Of a DNA stretch of 34,992 nucleotides, positions 1 to 9,566 are shown piece by piece. Numbering within the stretch: position 1 is the first letter of the stretch; each line of letters begins with the position of its first letter. A program made the position numbers and the translations under genes. The stretch spans positions 1 to 34,992 of the forward strand of contig CAVESF010000022.1 of NCBI GenBank assembly GCA_963618495.1, written 5' to 3'. Below the pieces are notes generated by a model. That model made no database searches, had not been told where the DNA came from, and was given only the letters and a program-made list of their open reading frames with translations. The stretch comes from Apopatosoma sp963618495 (GTDB lineage Bacteria > Bacillota > Clostridia > Oscillospirales > CAG-272).

Positions 1-901
1 TGCGCGTCATCTGCGCCTGCGTCTTGTTCCACCGCGCACCGTAGTGACGGATGTTATTAGCAATGACGTCGACGTAGCTCTTTGTAGCGACATCGTCTGC
101 TTCGGACGGAACGGACGATTTCAGCGTTCCGTTTTCAGTGTAGAGAGGGACATTATTGGGAGCTGCGGTATTGCTCATCGGTATTGTTGTAGAAACGCCA
201 TCGCTATCGTTTCCGTACAATACATCACTCGAAGATGAAATATTTACTTTGGTGTTGCCCATCGTTTCTATCTGTTTCGTCATGGATTCTTCCGCATCTT
301 TAATTGCGCTGTATACCGCCTTGGCAGACGGTACATCGGCGTCAGTTGAGCCCGCTATTATATCGGTTGAAAGACTTTTCCATGCTACGTCATAATCTTT
401 TCCAGATGCTTTTTGAGGGATTTGTCCGCTTTCGCCGCCCGCCGGAAGTCCTGCGCCTGTCGCGCCGGTCTCGCCTCGAGCCGGCTTGCCTGTATCAGTA
501 TTGTCAAGATACCAGTTGCCGTTTGCGCCGATTGTCGGTGTTATGCCATCTGTGCCTCTTTCCGCTATGAGCTGCCATGAGGAAGAAGTGGTCGGGTTTT
601 GGTTCGTGTTTTCCTCGTTAGCTATATAACTCGAGCCGTCGAGCGTTACTATGGAAAGATACGGATATGTTGCCGTGCTGCTCCACCTGCCCATAGACAG
701 AGGAATTGCGGAAAGCTTCATCCAGTACGATTCCCACCCGTCTGTCACATCCGGTTCAACATCACCCGTAACCGTACCGTAAGCTATAAAGGTTGCGTTG
801 CCATGCTTGACAATGTTCAGCTTGTTGTATATCACTGTGCTGTCCCAGTCGCCTTTTACTACGGGGGAAACAATGCCGATTTGCGTTGTTTTTGCTTGCA
901 T
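1..901 (-). CDS. Tail fibre / receptor-binding protein, N-terminal part (cut by window edge)
   Basis: The frame stays open from an ATG at 901 to the left edge, about 300 residues; the C-terminus is missing. A strong site (CAGGAGG) precedes the start. Two similar modules of about 45 residues open the protein (roughly residues 18-62 and 71-115). Each begins W-x-S-T-x-x-Y and carries a hydrophobic strand followed by an aromatic or small-residue strand, like the short carbohydrate-binding-type modules at the N-termini of Bacillota phage fibres. A Gly-rich collagen-like stretch follows (GETGATGAG), then the linker type GQIPQKASGKDYDVAWKSL seen in fibre proteins, then a Ser/Thr/Asn-rich shaft. It is last in the tail module, after the tail-tip genes. 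Likely role: host-surface binding at the tail tip. Which receptor it binds cannot be told, because the binding end is outside the window. Confidence 0.75.
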   Translation of the reverse strand, partial: MQAKTTQIGIVSPVVKGDWDSTVIYNKLNIVKHGNATFIAYGTVTGDVEPDVTDGWESYWMKLSAIPLSMGRWSSTATYPYLSIVTLDGSSYIANEENTNQNPTTSSSWQLIAERGTDGITPTIGANGNWYLDNTDTGKPARGETGATGAGLPAGGESGQIPQKASGKDYDVAWKSLSTDIIAGSTDADVPSAKAVYSAIKDAEESMTKQIETMGNTKVNISSSSDVLYGNDSDGVSTTIPMSNTAAPNNVPLYTENGTLKSSVPSEADDVATKSYVDVIANNIRHYGARWNKTQAQMTR

Positions 902-919
902 AAAAATTACCTCCTGATT

Positions 920-1207
920 TTATATTTTATCCCAGACCATGGCGTTTCGCCATGAGCCATAGATTTTTGCCACCCATACCGTACTGCCGAGCGTCGCATC
1001 CGACACGGTGGACTTGTACGGTAAAAATAAATCTGTTGAATCGCCTACGAGTTTTACACCCATTTCCGGGCCGCCTTCTGCCGCCGTCACTGTTACAGTG
1101 GCTTTATAAAGCCTTAGGCAATTCCTTGTTTCCTTTTGGCATACTTCTCGGGCAATGCTTTCTATAGCAAGCCGAAAATCTCTGCTGTCTTTTAATGTGT
1201 TTTTCAT
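920..1207 (-). CDS. Small tail-tip protein of unknown function (95 aa)
   Basis: This short gene lies between the hub-like protein and the fibre. It has an N-terminal amphipathic helix (about residues 1-35, with Cys23 and Cys30) followed by a beta-rich half that contains LFLPYKSTVSD and VWVAKIYGSWRNAMVW. A helix followed by a small beta barrel is common for adaptor proteins between the tail tip and fibre in Bacillota siphophages, but I do not recognise a named family. The gene is packed 8 bp after the upstream stop and 18 bp before the fibre start. Function as an adaptor is inferred from position only. Confidence 0.6.
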   Translation of the reverse strand: MKNTLKDSRDFRLAIESIAREVCQKETRNCLRLYKATVTVTAAEGGPEMGVKLVGDSTDLFLPYKSTVSDATLGSTVWVAKIYGSWRNAMVWDKI

Positions 1208-1215
1208 GTATTACC

Positions 1216-2520
1216 TCATGTGAAATCCGTCGATGCCGTGACGGAAATTTTTGGAAAATCATCTACGCTTACCGCATTTATACTCATTGCTCCGGTCTCG
1301 CCGAGTGGTAGCGTAAAGCCTTGTATCAGATGCCTTTCGACAGGACTTCCGTTTTTGTCCTCGCGTCTTACTGAAATAAGCCTGTTTTCGTGCAGGTGAA
1401 ATAGCTGGTCTGTTTCAAGCGTTACCGTCTTTTGCAGTACCGCCTTCCGCTTAAGATAGTATTTTGCGAGAGCTACGCACTGGTCAGAGTTCCAGTATTC
1501 GGCTTTATCCTCTCTGTATAGCTTTCTGCCGATAAGACTTATATTGGTATTGCTTTTTGGGTCACGATTTGTAGCTCTGCCATAGACGGCACGCCCTGTA
1601 GCACCCTCACCTGCAACAATGACATCGTTTTTGACATCAGCGTTTGCCCATGTTTCTGAAATTGAAAAAAGCATATTCTCGTTTGTTGAGAAATCCCATA
1701 ATATTGGTTTATTGGAATCGTCAACATCTTCCTGCGATGGTTCAAGGCGCAGTGCACCCGTCGAGTCATAGCCGATAAGCCCTGCCAAGCAATCATTCAA
1801 ATCGAGAATAACCTGCGCAAAGCTCGAACCTCCGCTTTCAGAAATCGTAAACGGCACTTCTGTCATTTGTACATCTTCGTATACACTTCCGTCGCCTCTT
1901 GCGGCGAGATAGGTTTTGCCGTTATAATAAGTTGGAAAAACAGGCGTGACAGGGTCTATCATCCATTCCACTGGAACACCTTGCGAAGCATAGCTGTATT
2001 TTGACAGGCGCAGTATCGAGGCAATCGCGCTGAATATGTTTGTGCCAATATTAACCTGATACGTATTCTCCAGCGTTCCAAGCAGAGAACCATCGAGGTA
2101 TGCCCATTTGTCGACAAGCTCAAAACTCATGGTATTTGTGTCGTGAGCGAGGGATGCAGTGGGATTTTTAAGGTAGAAAGTCCCTTGCGGGAGATAAAAT
2201 TCCGTGCCATCATCGAGCATAATGCCTTTCGAAAGTCTCACTCGCCTGCCAAACCAAATATTGTTCACATTGTAGTCAAAGGCACCGTCAATATTCGATA
2301 AAACAATATTTGCACTTCTCCGCGTTCCGTTTTGCAGTGAGACATTCAGATTGCCATCCTGCAAAAATGCCCTGCTGTCGTATTTCCCTCTCACAGGTCG
2401 CCTCGAATTTCCGTCAAGGAAAAATGCCACGGAATCATCGGGCTGAAGAAATTCAAGACGGGTTATTTTTCCTGCGCCTTTTTTGAGAGTTTGCAAATAC
2501 TCGTTATATCTGTTATTCAT
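1216..2520 (-). CDS. Tail-tip / baseplate hub-like structural protein (434 aa)
   Basis: The protein is beta-rich and lies where the tail hub (Tal or gp27-like) normally sits, after tape measure and distal tail genes. The N-terminal 60 residues look like a short helix followed by strands (KITRLEFLQPDDSVAFFLDG). Residues about 50-130 contain an IVLSNIDGAFDYNVNNIWFG block followed by a tail-hub-type FYLPQGTFYLKNPT strand pair. The middle part (about 150-310) holds FSAIASILR and LNDCLAGLIGYDSTGALRL, typical of hub proteins of Gram-positive phages. No peptidase or lysozyme domain is visible. The start at 2520 has a GGGAGG site nine bases upstream and overlaps the end of the preceding gene by 8 bp. 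Likely role: hub at the tail end. The exact family is not certain. Confidence 0.6.
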   Translation of the reverse strand: MNNRYNEYLQTLKKGAGKITRLEFLQPDDSVAFFLDGNSRRPVRGKYDSRAFLQDGNLNVSLQNGTRRSANIVLSNIDGAFDYNVNNIWFGRRVRLSKGIMLDDGTEFYLPQGTFYLKNPTASLAHDTNTMSFELVDKWAYLDGSLLGTLENTYQVNIGTNIFSAIASILRLSKYSYASQGVPVEWMIDPVTPVFPTYYNGKTYLAARGDGSVYEDVQMTEVPFTISESGGSSFAQVILDLNDCLAGLIGYDSTGALRLEPSQEDVDDSNKPILWDFSTNENMLFSISETWANADVKNDVIVAGEGATGRAVYGRATNRDPKSNTNISLIGRKLYREDKAEYWNSDQCVALAKYYLKRKAVLQKTVTLETDQLFHLHENRLISVRREDKNGSPVERHLIQGFTLPLGETGAMSINAVSVDDFPKISVTASTDFT

Positions 2521-4933
2521 TGTTCACTGCCTCCCATGCCGTAAGCGAACCGTTATCGTTTGATATGCTGAAAGTAGCGTTGGATACATCGTCCGGTGTT
2601 GCCGCTTCAAGAGTGCCGCCGTTATCACCGCGCAAACCGCCGCCCATCGCCTCGTTGATGTCAAAAGTAGTGCCTTTATAGTCAGACGGATATGTAAATT
2701 CAAGCTGTCCTGATTTCATATCCGCATCTGCGGTTACTTGCGATACCATGTTTGAATTTGCCCATCCGTCGTCCTCGGGAGTTTGAATAAGGACTGCTTC
2801 GCTTGCATCTCCTATTTCCTCCCACGAAATGGAGGCTATGACCTGCTTTCTTTCGCTCCCTACAGTGATAGTTTGTGTTACGGGTGCGGATATGCCCACC
2901 ATATACAAGTTGCCTTTTGCATCTTTCAGGAAGAATGTCTTTGCTCCGCTTGAAATTGCAAAAAGTTTCTCCATCTGTTGCCATGTGTCGCCGTACTCTC
3001 CGAAATCCATATTGCCGATGAGGGCTTGCAGTGTACCGCTCCTGCCGAGTATCGTTGACGGTTGTCTCCTGCGATACGGCGTAAAGTTTGCCATCATATT
3101 CGGCGTATTGTTGTTGGTAATTTCCGAGTTTTGGATATTATACGCAAAAATCCATACATTGCTGACATGCCAGACATTACGGTAATTGGCATCCTCCGTT
3201 GCCTCCATGAGGATATACAAATCGATATTGTGTGTTATTGGCTCTGACGAAATTGGGTCTTTGAGCATATCGCTGTCAGCTGACAAGCGATATGCTTCGT
3301 AGGTATAAGTTTCGCCGCTTCTCGCGCTAAAATCGCGTATCTCGTTGAATTTTGTCGGTACTTCGCAAAGCACTTTTTTCAGCCCCGCATTTTCGATATC
3401 CTGACGGTAGATTACATTGCGTAGATTTGCGCTTGCATTACCCGCCTGCAGTCCCTCTGCGAAATTTGCGTAAAGTTTCGTTGTCGGATAGATGAAAGTT
3501 GGTGTAGTAATAGTTCCCGCCGGGTCTACATCACCATTGCCGATATACAGATAATCGCATATCTGAGTACCGCCGAGAAACACTCCCCTTATCTGATATG
3601 GAAATTCTGATGTGTCCTCTGAAAGAACCGTGAAGTCATCAGATATTTTGCTCCCGTTTGCATCGAGATAGTGCCAGAACAGAACTGCCCCAAATGCTAT
3701 GCCCGTTACGCTATTATAAGTAAAACCTATAAGAAGAGATTTTGTACCACTGGGCGGAGTAATGGTCACTGATGCGTCGGGCGGAGCAAGAAGCTTTTCG
3801 TCAGACTTTCGGCAGTAGTAAACCTCTATTGTATTTTCCTTGCCCGCGGCAAAATTGATATGCGTTGCCCGCGCAAGCGTATTGAGCGCATTGTCAAAAA
3901 TGGCATATTGGAGCTCCAACTCCGGTGCATATGACCGCGCAAGAGGATTGAACGGTGCGGAATAATCGAATTTCCATAATGCACAGCAGCTGCCATTCAT
4001 AACTGCGTATTCGGACAAAGGCTTTCCGTTTGCTACATTCCACATAACATAGGAAAAATCAAGCGAGAGCTTGCCGTCTTTTATCGAGTAGCCATTTCCA
4101 AGTCCTGAAAATTCGGGCGGTGCCGAGCCTTCGATATCAACGATATTTTGTTCCCAATGCAGGAGGTTTGCACCGTTTGAAAGGCATTTTGCCGTCAGAG
4201 TACCCTCACCTGCCTCCATATTATAATTGACGGAAAATTTGCTTAATTGGCTCACCTGCACCCCGCTTTCCGTTTGCACTGTGCATTTGATGAAATATGT
4301 GTTGCCAGAAATCAAACCGTTTGTGGTGTATTGCAAATCAGCCGTTGTCATTTTGCCCGTATCATCAAGCAGTTCAGATGGTGTGTAGCCGCCTATTATG
4401 GAAGCACCCATGTAAAGCTGCCATCTTGCCCACGATATGGCATCCCCCTGCGCTTGTCCATATCCACCTGAGATTGTCGTATACGCCTTGTCTACAGTGG
4501 CGGGTACAGCTAACGTAAGCGTTGGCGCTGTGCGTGTGCGGAACGCCATGAGAGAAGTCAAATTTACAAACGGTGTACTTGACACTTCGCCCCAGTACAT
4601 GGTTATATTCATTTTGTATTCTTCGCCATCGATTAAACCCCAATCGCTCCATTTTATAGATTTGCCCGAGGAGCCGTCGGTAGGCGCATATGTAAATATT
4701 TGCTGTTCGCCTGTTGCGTTTGTACCGTATGCCGGACATCCAGCTGTAGACACCTCAGTGTGTACCTCTGTGCTTGTCGTATCGTTTTTGAAAATAGCGA
4801 TGCGAAAGCCCGTCATCGCGTTCGTGCCGTTTATCTGCCACGATATAACGACGGGGTCTGCTACCGCAACAGTGCTGTTACCCTCGCCGGCAAAAGCTGA
4901 TGGAATTATGTTTGTTGCCTGAAATAAAGCCAT
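2513..4933 (-). CDS. Large beta-rich tail-tip protein (806 aa)
   Basis: This gene directly follows the tape measure gene, the usual place of the distal tail protein. The sequence is Thr/Ser/Gly-rich with repeated fibronectin-III-like strand patterns in the first 240 residues, for example VVISWQINGTNAMTGFRIAI (about 27-46) and GDAISWARWQLY (about 163-174). This matches a chain of Ig-like domains. The C-terminal third (about 560-720) contains TPYRRRQPSTILGR and TWQQMEKLF followed by GAKTFFLKDAKGNLYMVGI, a layout like the distal-tail/baseplate fold that contacts the tail tube. No catalytic motif is seen. It may be a distal tail protein with an N-terminal domain expansion. I could not assign a named family. 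Confidence 0.6.
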   Translation of the reverse strand: MALFQATNIIPSAFAGEGNSTVAVADPVVISWQINGTNAMTGFRIAIFKNDTTSTEVHTEVSTAGCPAYGTNATGEQQIFTYAPTDGSSGKSIKWSDWGLIDGEEYKMNITMYWGEVSSTPFVNLTSLMAFRTRTAPTLTLAVPATVDKAYTTISGGYGQAQGDAISWARWQLYMGASIIGGYTPSELLDDTGKMTTADLQYTTNGLISGNTYFIKCTVQTESGVQVSQLSKFSVNYNMEAGEGTLTAKCLSNGANLLHWEQNIVDIEGSAPPEFSGLGNGYSIKDGKLSLDFSYVMWNVANGKPLSEYAVMNGSCCALWKFDYSAPFNPLARSYAPELELQYAIFDNALNTLARATHINFAAGKENTIEVYYCRKSDEKLLAPPDASVTITPPSGTKSLLIGFTYNSVTGIAFGAVLFWHYLDANGSKISDDFTVLSEDTSEFPYQIRGVFLGGTQICDYLYIGNGDVDPAGTITTPTFIYPTTKLYANFAEGLQAGNASANLRNVIYRQDIENAGLKKVLCEVPTKFNEIRDFSARSGETYTYEAYRLSADSDMLKDPISSEPITHNIDLYILMEATEDANYRNVWHVSNVWIFAYNIQNSEITNNNTPNMMANFTPYRRRQPSTILGRSGTLQALIGNMDFGEYGDTWQQMEKLFAISSGAKTFFLKDAKGNLYMVGISAPVTQTITVGSERKQVIASISWEEIGDASEAVLIQTPEDDGWANSNMVSQVTADADMKSGQLEFTYPSDYKGTTFDINEAMGGGLRGDNGGTLEAATPDDVSNATFSISNDNGSLTAWEAVNNE

Positions 4934-4953
4934 GTTTTATTATTCACCTCTCT

Positions 4954-7900
4954 TTACCATTCTCTAACAAGGGGAATTTCACGCAGAAGCTCCGATACTG
5001 TATAGCGGTCTGCCATTTCCGAAGAAATCGGCACGCCGTTTATGTATGTGTTGCGTGACATATTGCGATTGTCGTTTGCCGTGTGGTTTTGCGTTATCAC
5101 ATTGCCGCGGGCAGGCATCGTATGTTCGAGCGCACCGTAAAGGATGCCGAGATTACTGCAAAAGTCCTTGAAAGCTACTGTATTCTGCGGATTGAGAATC
5201 TTTCCCGTGATATCAGGTGGAAGAACCATTTCGTCCCGCTCGGTTGCCTTGATTCCGCCTAGCCCGTGAAGTACGCCGCCACTGTCGTATAAGCTTACTT
5301 TTTCGCCACCCCCGCCGCCGCGGAAATGCACTATGTCGATGTTTTTGTCATATTCAAGTTCGCCCTCTTCTTTGAAGCCTAAAGCCTCTGCGCCTATCGG
5401 AACAGTATATGTGTTGTCGCCGTTGCGGACTAAGTCCTTTTGCCTATAGTATGAGCCCGTGATGGTATCATAAATATACGCTTCGCCGTTGTAGGTTCCA
5501 TTCATAGATGAAGAGGGTATAAAAGTGTGCTCGCTACCATTTATATGGTTTAGGCGGTCATTTGCTTCTACAGCATCAGGGTCTCCCGCTTCTACTCTGT
5601 CGCCATATTTTTCCCAGAATGCGCCTGCAATGTCGCCCCATGTGGACGCGCCTGTTGCCATGCTTTGTTGCGTGTAGCTCACATATGTATTGCCTAACCC
5701 TTGTATGTTTGATATCGCATCGAGGATGTCCATAACAAACGGCGGAATGCCCGATGTACCCATGACGTTGTTGTAATAAGCCATCCACTCATTGAGCTTG
5801 TCGTAGATTTCTTTCATGGGCTTATTATCCTCGAGCATTTTGTCTATCTCGGCAATAGCCTTTTCCAGCAGCTCCTCTCCGATTTTCTTTTGCACTTCGG
5901 CAAGTTTTTCCATAGCTTTCGCTATGCTTTCGGCATTTTTGCGTTCCTGCTCGGCGAGAGCCTCTATAGCCTTTTGCAGGTTCTTTTGCGCTTTTGCTAT
6001 TTTTTCAGCGTTCTTTTCTTCCTGCTTGTGCAGAGCCTTTATTGCGTCTTCGATATCTTTTTCGGCTTCTATGATATCCTTTTGAGCCTTTTCGACATTT
6101 TCACGCGCTTTCTGCACATTTTTCTCATTTGCCTGCCATTCCCAAAGTCCCGATTGCTCGTTGAATACGCGGACATTGCGCTCATTTATAGTCTCTGCAA
6201 GTTCCTTTTGCGCCTTTATGAGGTCAAGCTTTTTTTCCTCGAGGGTTTTCTCCTTTTCGGCTATGGCTTCGCGTTTTTCGGCTATAGCCTCTTCCGCGTC
6301 CTTTTGCGCCTGCAAAAGTTCTTCTTCTCGCTCAGCTATGGCTTCTTTCTTCGCCGCTATAGCTTCCTCCGCCGCCCTTTGAGCTTCAAGCAGATTTGCT
6401 TCTGCATCGAGTACCGACTTGCGATAATTCTCAAACTCGTTGGCTTCCTTTTGCTTGTCTATCAGACCTTGCAACGCATCTTTAATTTTGTCGTATTGCT
6501 CTTTGAGCTTTTTGGCAGGGTCTTCGGCATTGTCAATTTCCTTGTTGAGATTAGACTGCGCTTCTTTGATATCGTCTACGCTGTCTTTGGTCTTTTTATA
6601 AGTTTCCATGACGGCAGAGACTTTATCGCATTGCTTTTGCAGTATTTCGCCTACCGCAAGCAGAGATGCCGCAGTCTTTTCGTTTCCGTCTCGGAGAGCC
6701 TTATTGTATGCGGTTGCTATTTTCTCGATATACGAGTTGAGCTTTTGGTAATTTTCATAGTATGCATCAGCGGTTTTGCTGCCATCAAAATCGGCAAATT
6801 CGTATCTTACGGCACTATGACGCCCTGCACGCTTGGTACGCGTTTGTTTTGTTTCTATGCCGAGAGCTCGCAACTTTTCGGCATCGTACTTGTTTAATGT
6901 TATATCTGTATTACCGCTTGCAAGTACCTCGTTCTCGGCAGCACGCATCGCAAGAGCCGCCTGCAGTTGTGCGTTTGCCAGTTCCTGCTCCGTAAGATTT
7001 TTCAGAGCTTCACTATATTCTTCCGTGCCCTCCTTAAGGTCTTTGAGCGCGTCCTTTTTGTCTTTGGAAAGCAGCTTTACAAGCTTTTGCTCTACTTCGT
7101 AATATTCATCGGTTTGCGGTGTCAGCTTTTCATATTGTGCGGCAAGTGCTTTCAACTCCTGCGTATTGTCGCTTATGGCATCCCATGCCTCTATAGCTTC
7201 AAGGCGTGCTTCGTGCTGTGCCTGCTTATAGTTTCTTATATATCCTACAAGCAAAGAAATTCCTGCGACGGCAACGCCTATCCAACCGAGCGCCGCCTGT
7301 AAAGTTACGGCGCCTGTAGCTGCTGCTTTCATGCCTGTTGCAACATTGACTAAACCTTTGGCAATATTTGATATGCCGGAAGCTATTTTTGCGCTGAATA
7401 AAAATGTCATTACACCAGCAAGAGCCACCATAGTACTCGAGAGCGAGCCTGTTTTATCTATAAGCGAGAGAATGCCGTTGCCAATATCAACAAGCCACTT
7501 TTTAAAAGCAAGAATGCCTTGCTCGTCGTTTGCGAGTTCCTGCCATTTTGCCTTGAAAGTATTCAGCTTTGCAGTGTATGTGTCCATATACTGCTCATTT
7601 TCTTTGAGAGAGTAGCCCTCCGCATCGTTCATGTTGTCGAGCGCAGTCTGTACATCCTCGAAGTTCTTCATCAGGGCGATAAAGTAGTTTTTACGATAGG
7701 TGCCTGCCGTATCATATACGCCCGTCATGCTGTCGTATATCTCGGAGAGTTCTTCTCCGAGAGATTCTTCCATGTTCTTTCCGTCGGTGCTTTCGAAATA
7801 TTCGGCAAGCTTGTCCGCCTGTTCTGCAGAGAGATGATTTATCTCTTTTGAGAGCTGTTGCCATACGGAGAGAATAGATGCCGCGCCTTTTTGATATTCA

Positions 7901-8976
7901 CCGACAATTTTCTGCATATCGGTAGAGAGCGAAGCAAAAACTTTCAGTGAATCGCTCTTAGTCGTATATGCAAGCAGAGACTTGACCGCTGTACCGAGCT
8001 GTTGCCCGCTCGCGCCCGTTGCACCCGAGAGTGCCGTAATTACGGCGACTGTTTCTTCAAGGCTCATTTTCGCCTGATTTGCATAAGAGCCGACTTTTTC
8101 AAGCGCAAGAAGGAGTTTCTGCGTCGATACAGGCGCGTTATCAGCTGTTTTGTTGAGTATGTCGATTATGTATGTAAGCTCGTCCGCACCCTTGCCAAAC
8201 TGCGTCATTATGGCGATAAGACCGTTTGAAGCTTCTTCCGCATCCAGCTCTGCGACATTAAGCGCGAGAAGAGCCGATTCCGTTGCCTTTACGGAATCTG
8301 ACCATGTCATGCCCGAGCGTGCAAAGTTTGTAGCTATGTCTGCCGCATTTTCGAAAGTCTGTCCGAAGTTCTGTGCAAGCTCATAGAGCTTATTTGAAAT
8401 TCTGTCGTCGAGGATGTCCTCATTCAGGACGCGCTTTATTTCGATAACGCGGTTTTCTGTTTCTATAAGTGCATCGTCTATCGAGCTTATGGCATCGCGT
8501 ATGGCGTTTAGCGGTGTCATTACGAGCGTAGCTACGAGCTGCCATTTCAGAAATGCCGCCGCATTGTCAAGCAAGCTGCTCTTGTTTTTGCTGACCGCCT
8601 GCTGATTTTCATCCACGGCTTTTGTCACAGCTCGGATGTTCTTTGCCGCATTGTTCGCCTTTTCTCCCGTAGCGTTGAAAGCATTTGCGAGCGCGTTCAG
8701 CTGGGAAGCGAGCTTGCCGTTTATTTCTATTTTCTGCAACCTTGTGAGCGGCGTCTCAAGCTTTTTGACGCCGTTCGCAAGGTTGGTAGAACCTTTGTTT
8801 GCCGCTTCAAAACTCTTTGCCAAAACATTCAGCTGTGCTGTGAGCTTGCTGTTTATATCAACCTTTTGCAGATTGTTCAGCGGCTCTTGTAATTTTGATA
8901 TCGCTGTTTTCAGCTTTGTTATACTGCTTTGCGCCGAAGCGCTGTTAAGCTCTACATTAAGTAAAATCTGCGCCAT
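4954..8976 (-). CDS. Tail tape measure protein (1340 aa, TP901-type)
   Basis: This is the longest gene in the window. It sets tail length and is ejected with the DNA in siphophages. Residues about 190-340 carry the TP901-family core: helices around ATNFARSGMTWSDSVKATES, then LIAIMTQFGKGADELTYIID, then a Gly/Ala stretch ALSGATGASGQQLGTAVKSL. Hydrophobic segments lie near residues 140-160, 505-535 and 555-582, as expected for membrane passage. Residues about 840-1045 are a highly charged Glu/Lys/Ala coiled coil, interrupted near 940-950 by GLWEWQANEKNV. The C-terminal 200 residues are Gly/Asn-rich and globular. The start has a GGGAGG site. It is encoded directly before the tail-tip genes. Confidence 0.9.
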   Translation of the reverse strand: MAQILLNVELNSASAQSSITKLKTAISKLQEPLNNLQKVDINSKLTAQLNVLAKSFEAANKGSTNLANGVKKLETPLTRLQKIEINGKLASQLNALANAFNATGEKANNAAKNIRAVTKAVDENQQAVSKNKSSLLDNAAAFLKWQLVATLVMTPLNAIRDAISSIDDALIETENRVIEIKRVLNEDILDDRISNKLYELAQNFGQTFENAADIATNFARSGMTWSDSVKATESALLALNVAELDAEEASNGLIAIMTQFGKGADELTYIIDILNKTADNAPVSTQKLLLALEKVGSYANQAKMSLEETVAVITALSGATGASGQQLGTAVKSLLAYTTKSDSLKVFASLSTDMQKIVGEYQKGAASILSVWQQLSKEINHLSAEQADKLAEYFESTDGKNMEESLGEELSEIYDSMTGVYDTAGTYRKNYFIALMKNFEDVQTALDNMNDAEGYSLKENEQYMDTYTAKLNTFKAKWQELANDEQGILAFKKWLVDIGNGILSLIDKTGSLSSTMVALAGVMTFLFSAKIASGISNIAKGLVNVATGMKAAATGAVTLQAALGWIGVAVAGISLLVGYIRNYKQAQHEARLEAIEAWDAISDNTQELKALAAQYEKLTPQTDEYYEVEQKLVKLLSKDKKDALKDLKEGTEEYSEALKNLTEQELANAQLQAALAMRAAENEVLASGNTDITLNKYDAEKLRALGIETKQTRTKRAGRHSAVRYEFADFDGSKTADAYYENYQKLNSYIEKIATAYNKALRDGNEKTAASLLAVGEILQKQCDKVSAVMETYKKTKDSVDDIKEAQSNLNKEIDNAEDPAKKLKEQYDKIKDALQGLIDKQKEANEFENYRKSVLDAEANLLEAQRAAEEAIAAKKEAIAEREEELLQAQKDAEEAIAEKREAIAEKEKTLEEKKLDLIKAQKELAETINERNVRVFNEQSGLWEWQANEKNVQKARENVEKAQKDIIEAEKDIEDAIKALHKQEEKNAEKIAKAQKNLQKAIEALAEQERKNAESIAKAMEKLAEVQKKIGEELLEKAIAEIDKMLEDNKPMKEIYDKLNEWMAYYNNVMGTSGIPPFVMDILDAISNIQGLGNTYVSYTQQSMATGASTWGDIAGAFWEKYGDRVEAGDPDAVEANDRLNHINGSEHTFIPSSSMNGTYNGEAYIYDTITGSYYRQKDLVRNGDNTYTVPIGAEALGFKEEGELEYDKNIDIVHFRGGGGGEKVSLYDSGGVLHGLGGIKATERDEMVLPPDITGKILNPQNTVAFKDFCSNLGILYGALEHTMPARGNVITQNHTANDNRNMSRNTYINGVPISSEMADRYTVSELLREIPLVREW

Positions 8977-8987
8977 TTGCGCCTCCC

Positions 8988-9503
8988 TTAGATTTTATAT
9001 TCGTCTAAACCGTCTATGCCTTGTATATCTGTCACCTGATAGCCCTGCGCCATCATGCCGTTTGCAAATGCATTCATTATGCGCCCGTCTTTGAGGTCGT
9101 CTATCATGCTGTTCCAGAATGGGCGCGGCGGGATGTTATCCCCCCAATTGTAGCCCTCGGCTTTTTGCAGAATATAGATGAGATGGTCGCCGAATATCTG
9201 ATGATTATACGGCGTATTCTCACCTTCCGGCTCATACGAGAATCGCAGGCTGCTTCCGACGACTTCTGATGACATATTGCCTTCTTCTTCAATAGCCATG
9301 CCACGCTCCGTATTACCGCGACGGCGTGTGTAGTGTTCCGGCAGGTATGCATCGAATAAACCGCTTTGCAAATGGTCTTGCAGCGCGTCTCGGATTTCGG
9401 CACTCACAAGTTCCAATGCATAGGGAAATTTTGTTTCTATGTCTGCAAGGATATCTCTCAAATCAGTTTCCGCGCCGGTTACAGAAATGCTCGATGTTAT
9501 CAT
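8988..9503 (-). CDS. Tail protein between major tail protein and tape measure (171 aa)
   Basis: A longer open frame begins at 9557, but its first 18 codons run through a terminator-like hairpin. The ATG at 9503 has an AAGGTGG site seven bases upstream and lies just after the hairpin, so I start here. The protein begins with a helical region (ISVTGAETDLRDILADIETK). It continues with RDALQDHLQSGLFDAYLPEHYTRR written in part as SGLFDAYLPEHYTRR, and then a middle stretch PYNHQIFGDHLIYILQKAEG. The PPRPFWNSMIDDL motif near residue 130 resembles the conserved end of minor tail or HK97-gp10-type proteins (RPFL/RPFW). Tail completion or chaperone activity is plausible, but the family is not assigned firmly. 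Confidence 0.65.
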   Translation of the reverse strand: MITSSISVTGAETDLRDILADIETKFPYALELVSAEIRDALQDHLQSGLFDAYLPEHYTRRRGNTERGMAIEEEGNMSSEVVGSSLRFSYEPEGENTPYNHQIFGDHLIYILQKAEGYNWGDNIPPRPFWNSMIDDLKDGRIMNAFANGMMAQGYQVTDIQGIDGLDEYKI

Positions 9504-9519
9504 GTGCGCACCACCTTGT

Positions 9520-9556
9520 GAAAATGTCCCGTCCCGAAAGCCGAGACGGGACATCA
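9520..9556 (-). terminator. Terminator-like hairpin after the major tail protein gene
   Basis: On the minus strand, ATGTCCCGTC (9554-9545) pairs perfectly over 10 bp with GACGGGACAT (9533-9524). An 11-base loop separates the arms and TTTTC follows. It starts 12 bases after the stop of the probable major tail protein. The short T run suggests a leaky terminator that lowers expression of the tape measure and tail-tip genes relative to the tail tube gene. Confidence 0.65.
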
Positions 9557-9566
9557 ATCATGTTTG

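Noticed and set aside
5890..6897. 335-codon open frame on the plus strand
   Set aside because: It is antisense to the tape measure coiled coil; the Phe/Leu/Ser-rich product is the expected reflection of Glu/Lys/Ala codons and it has no ribosome site.
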